In this document: positions 63,753 through 64,000 of the stretch, in pieces
How positions within the stretch are numbered: position 1 is the first letter of the stretch
Layout: every line of letters starts with the position of its first letter
Origin: Rhodobacterales bacterium LSUCC0387
GTDB lineage: Bacteria; Pseudomonadota; Alphaproteobacteria; Rhodobacterales; Rhodobacteraceae
DNA: 64,000 nucleotides
NCBI GenBank assembly: GCA_015689775.1
Contig: WVSR01000001.1
Location: 310,001 to 374,000, forward strand
Direction: 5' to 3'
Program-made: the position numbers and the translations under genes
The notes under the pieces: model-generated
Seen by the model: only the letters and a program-made list of their open reading frames with translations
What the model was told of the DNA's origin: nothing
Database searches by the model: none

Positions 63753-64000
63753 CTATCGGCCATAATGGGCCAAGAGCCGCGCCACAAAATACCGATCCCC
63801 TGACACGGCCAATAGCGTTTCAGCCTCGTCCCACCGCAGGAAAATCGCGCTATGACCCGCATCTGTTGGATCATCCATACGTCGCCCCAGACGGGCATAG
63901 AAGATGTGGCATTGCTTATGTGCATGATAGCCATAATCGGGCATAAAAGTATGGCGATGAAACATCCCCAAACGGCGAATTCCATGGATGCGATATCCTG
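63753..64000 (-). CDS. NUDIX hydrolase, C-terminal part (5' end outside window)
   Basis: The frame is open from the window edge and reads GYRIHGIRRLGMFHRHTFMP, then HKQCHIFYARLGRRMDDPTD and a C-terminal SGDRYFVARLLAHYGR before the stop at 63753. This resembles the C-terminal half of a Nudix hydrolase family seen in Rhodobacterales. The Nudix box itself is out of view, so the call rests on that resemblance only. Confidence 0.5.
   Translation of the reverse strand, partial: GYRIHGIRRLGMFHRHTFMPDYGYHAHKQCHIFYARLGRRMDDPTDAGHSAIFLRWDEAETLLAVSGDRYFVARLLAHYGR

Noticed and set aside
1-64000. tRNA, rRNA, CRISPR, insertion sequence, prophage or defence island
   Set aside because: All larger spacers were read on both strands. 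No cloverleaf, regular repeat array, transposase or phage-like text was found.

Overview
The window is a dense stretch of bacterial chromosome, about 60 protein genes in 64 kb, many overlapping by 4 bp (ATGA). Every gene family and most neighbourhoods point to the Alphaproteobacteria, order Rhodobacterales (Roseobacter group). Examples are ppiC-argJ-mutT divergent from secA, gpmI-(envC)-ctpA-rppH, the petABC bc1 operon, an HU gene with Roseobacter-type wording, a GTTC-N7-GTTC SOS operator and a DgcN/DgcA D-glutamate pair. Genus cannot be fixed from the sequence. I saw no rRNA, tRNA, CRISPR array, prophage or intact insertion sequence.

Layout: 1-6.2 kb holds the 3' part of the mutagenic polymerase gene dnaE2, proline iminopeptidase, ubiG, a MarR regulator, glutaredoxin 3, a ruined comF and an NDUFAF5-like methyltransferase. 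6.2-14 kb holds hemH, mutT-argJ-ppiC, secA, a ruined radC and map. 14-20 kb holds a MoaB/CinA-like protein, a GNAT, a LysR remnant, dapD, a LOG protein, mepA and an MFS transporter. 20-26.8 kb holds YggT, a DadA-like oxidase, a glf fragment, gpmI, an envC remnant, ctpA, rppH, a GST and a GNAT. 27-35.9 kb holds petABC, the thiBPQ thiamine importer under a TPP riboswitch, aroC, a DMT exporter and HU. 36-48 kb holds amn, a sulfotransferase-like gene paired with a class IV aminotransferase, rlmH, rsfS, a 620-bp gene-free stretch with DnaA-box-like sites, smc, two cobalamin genes and a glutathionyl-hydroquinone reductase. 48-64 kb holds the D-amino-acid operon dgcN-dgcA-dat, imuB with its SOS box, a lytic transglycosylase, rnr, cca-nudix-hslO, a glycosyltransferase remnant, galE, argG, ilvA and a partial NUDIX gene.

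No new defence or mobile system was found. The most striking feature is gene decay inside otherwise ordinary, intact operons. comF (internal deletion plus four in-frame stops), radC (N-terminal loss, two stops, a metal-ligand Asp changed to Tyr), envC (only the head and tail left), a LysR C-terminus, a UDP-galactopyranose mutase N-terminus and a GT4 C-terminus all survive as readable remnants, and dnaE2 lacks its C-terminal tail. comF and radC both belong to the DNA uptake and recombination set that CtrA controls in related bacteria, and a TTAA-N7-TTAA CtrA-type site still sits in front of the radC remnant. Together this suggests a lineage that has lost competence or gene-transfer-agent reception and is simplifying cell-wall and polysaccharide functions. 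The translesion (ImuB/DnaE2) system is split between two sites about 49 kb apart, and its polymerase subunit may no longer be full length.
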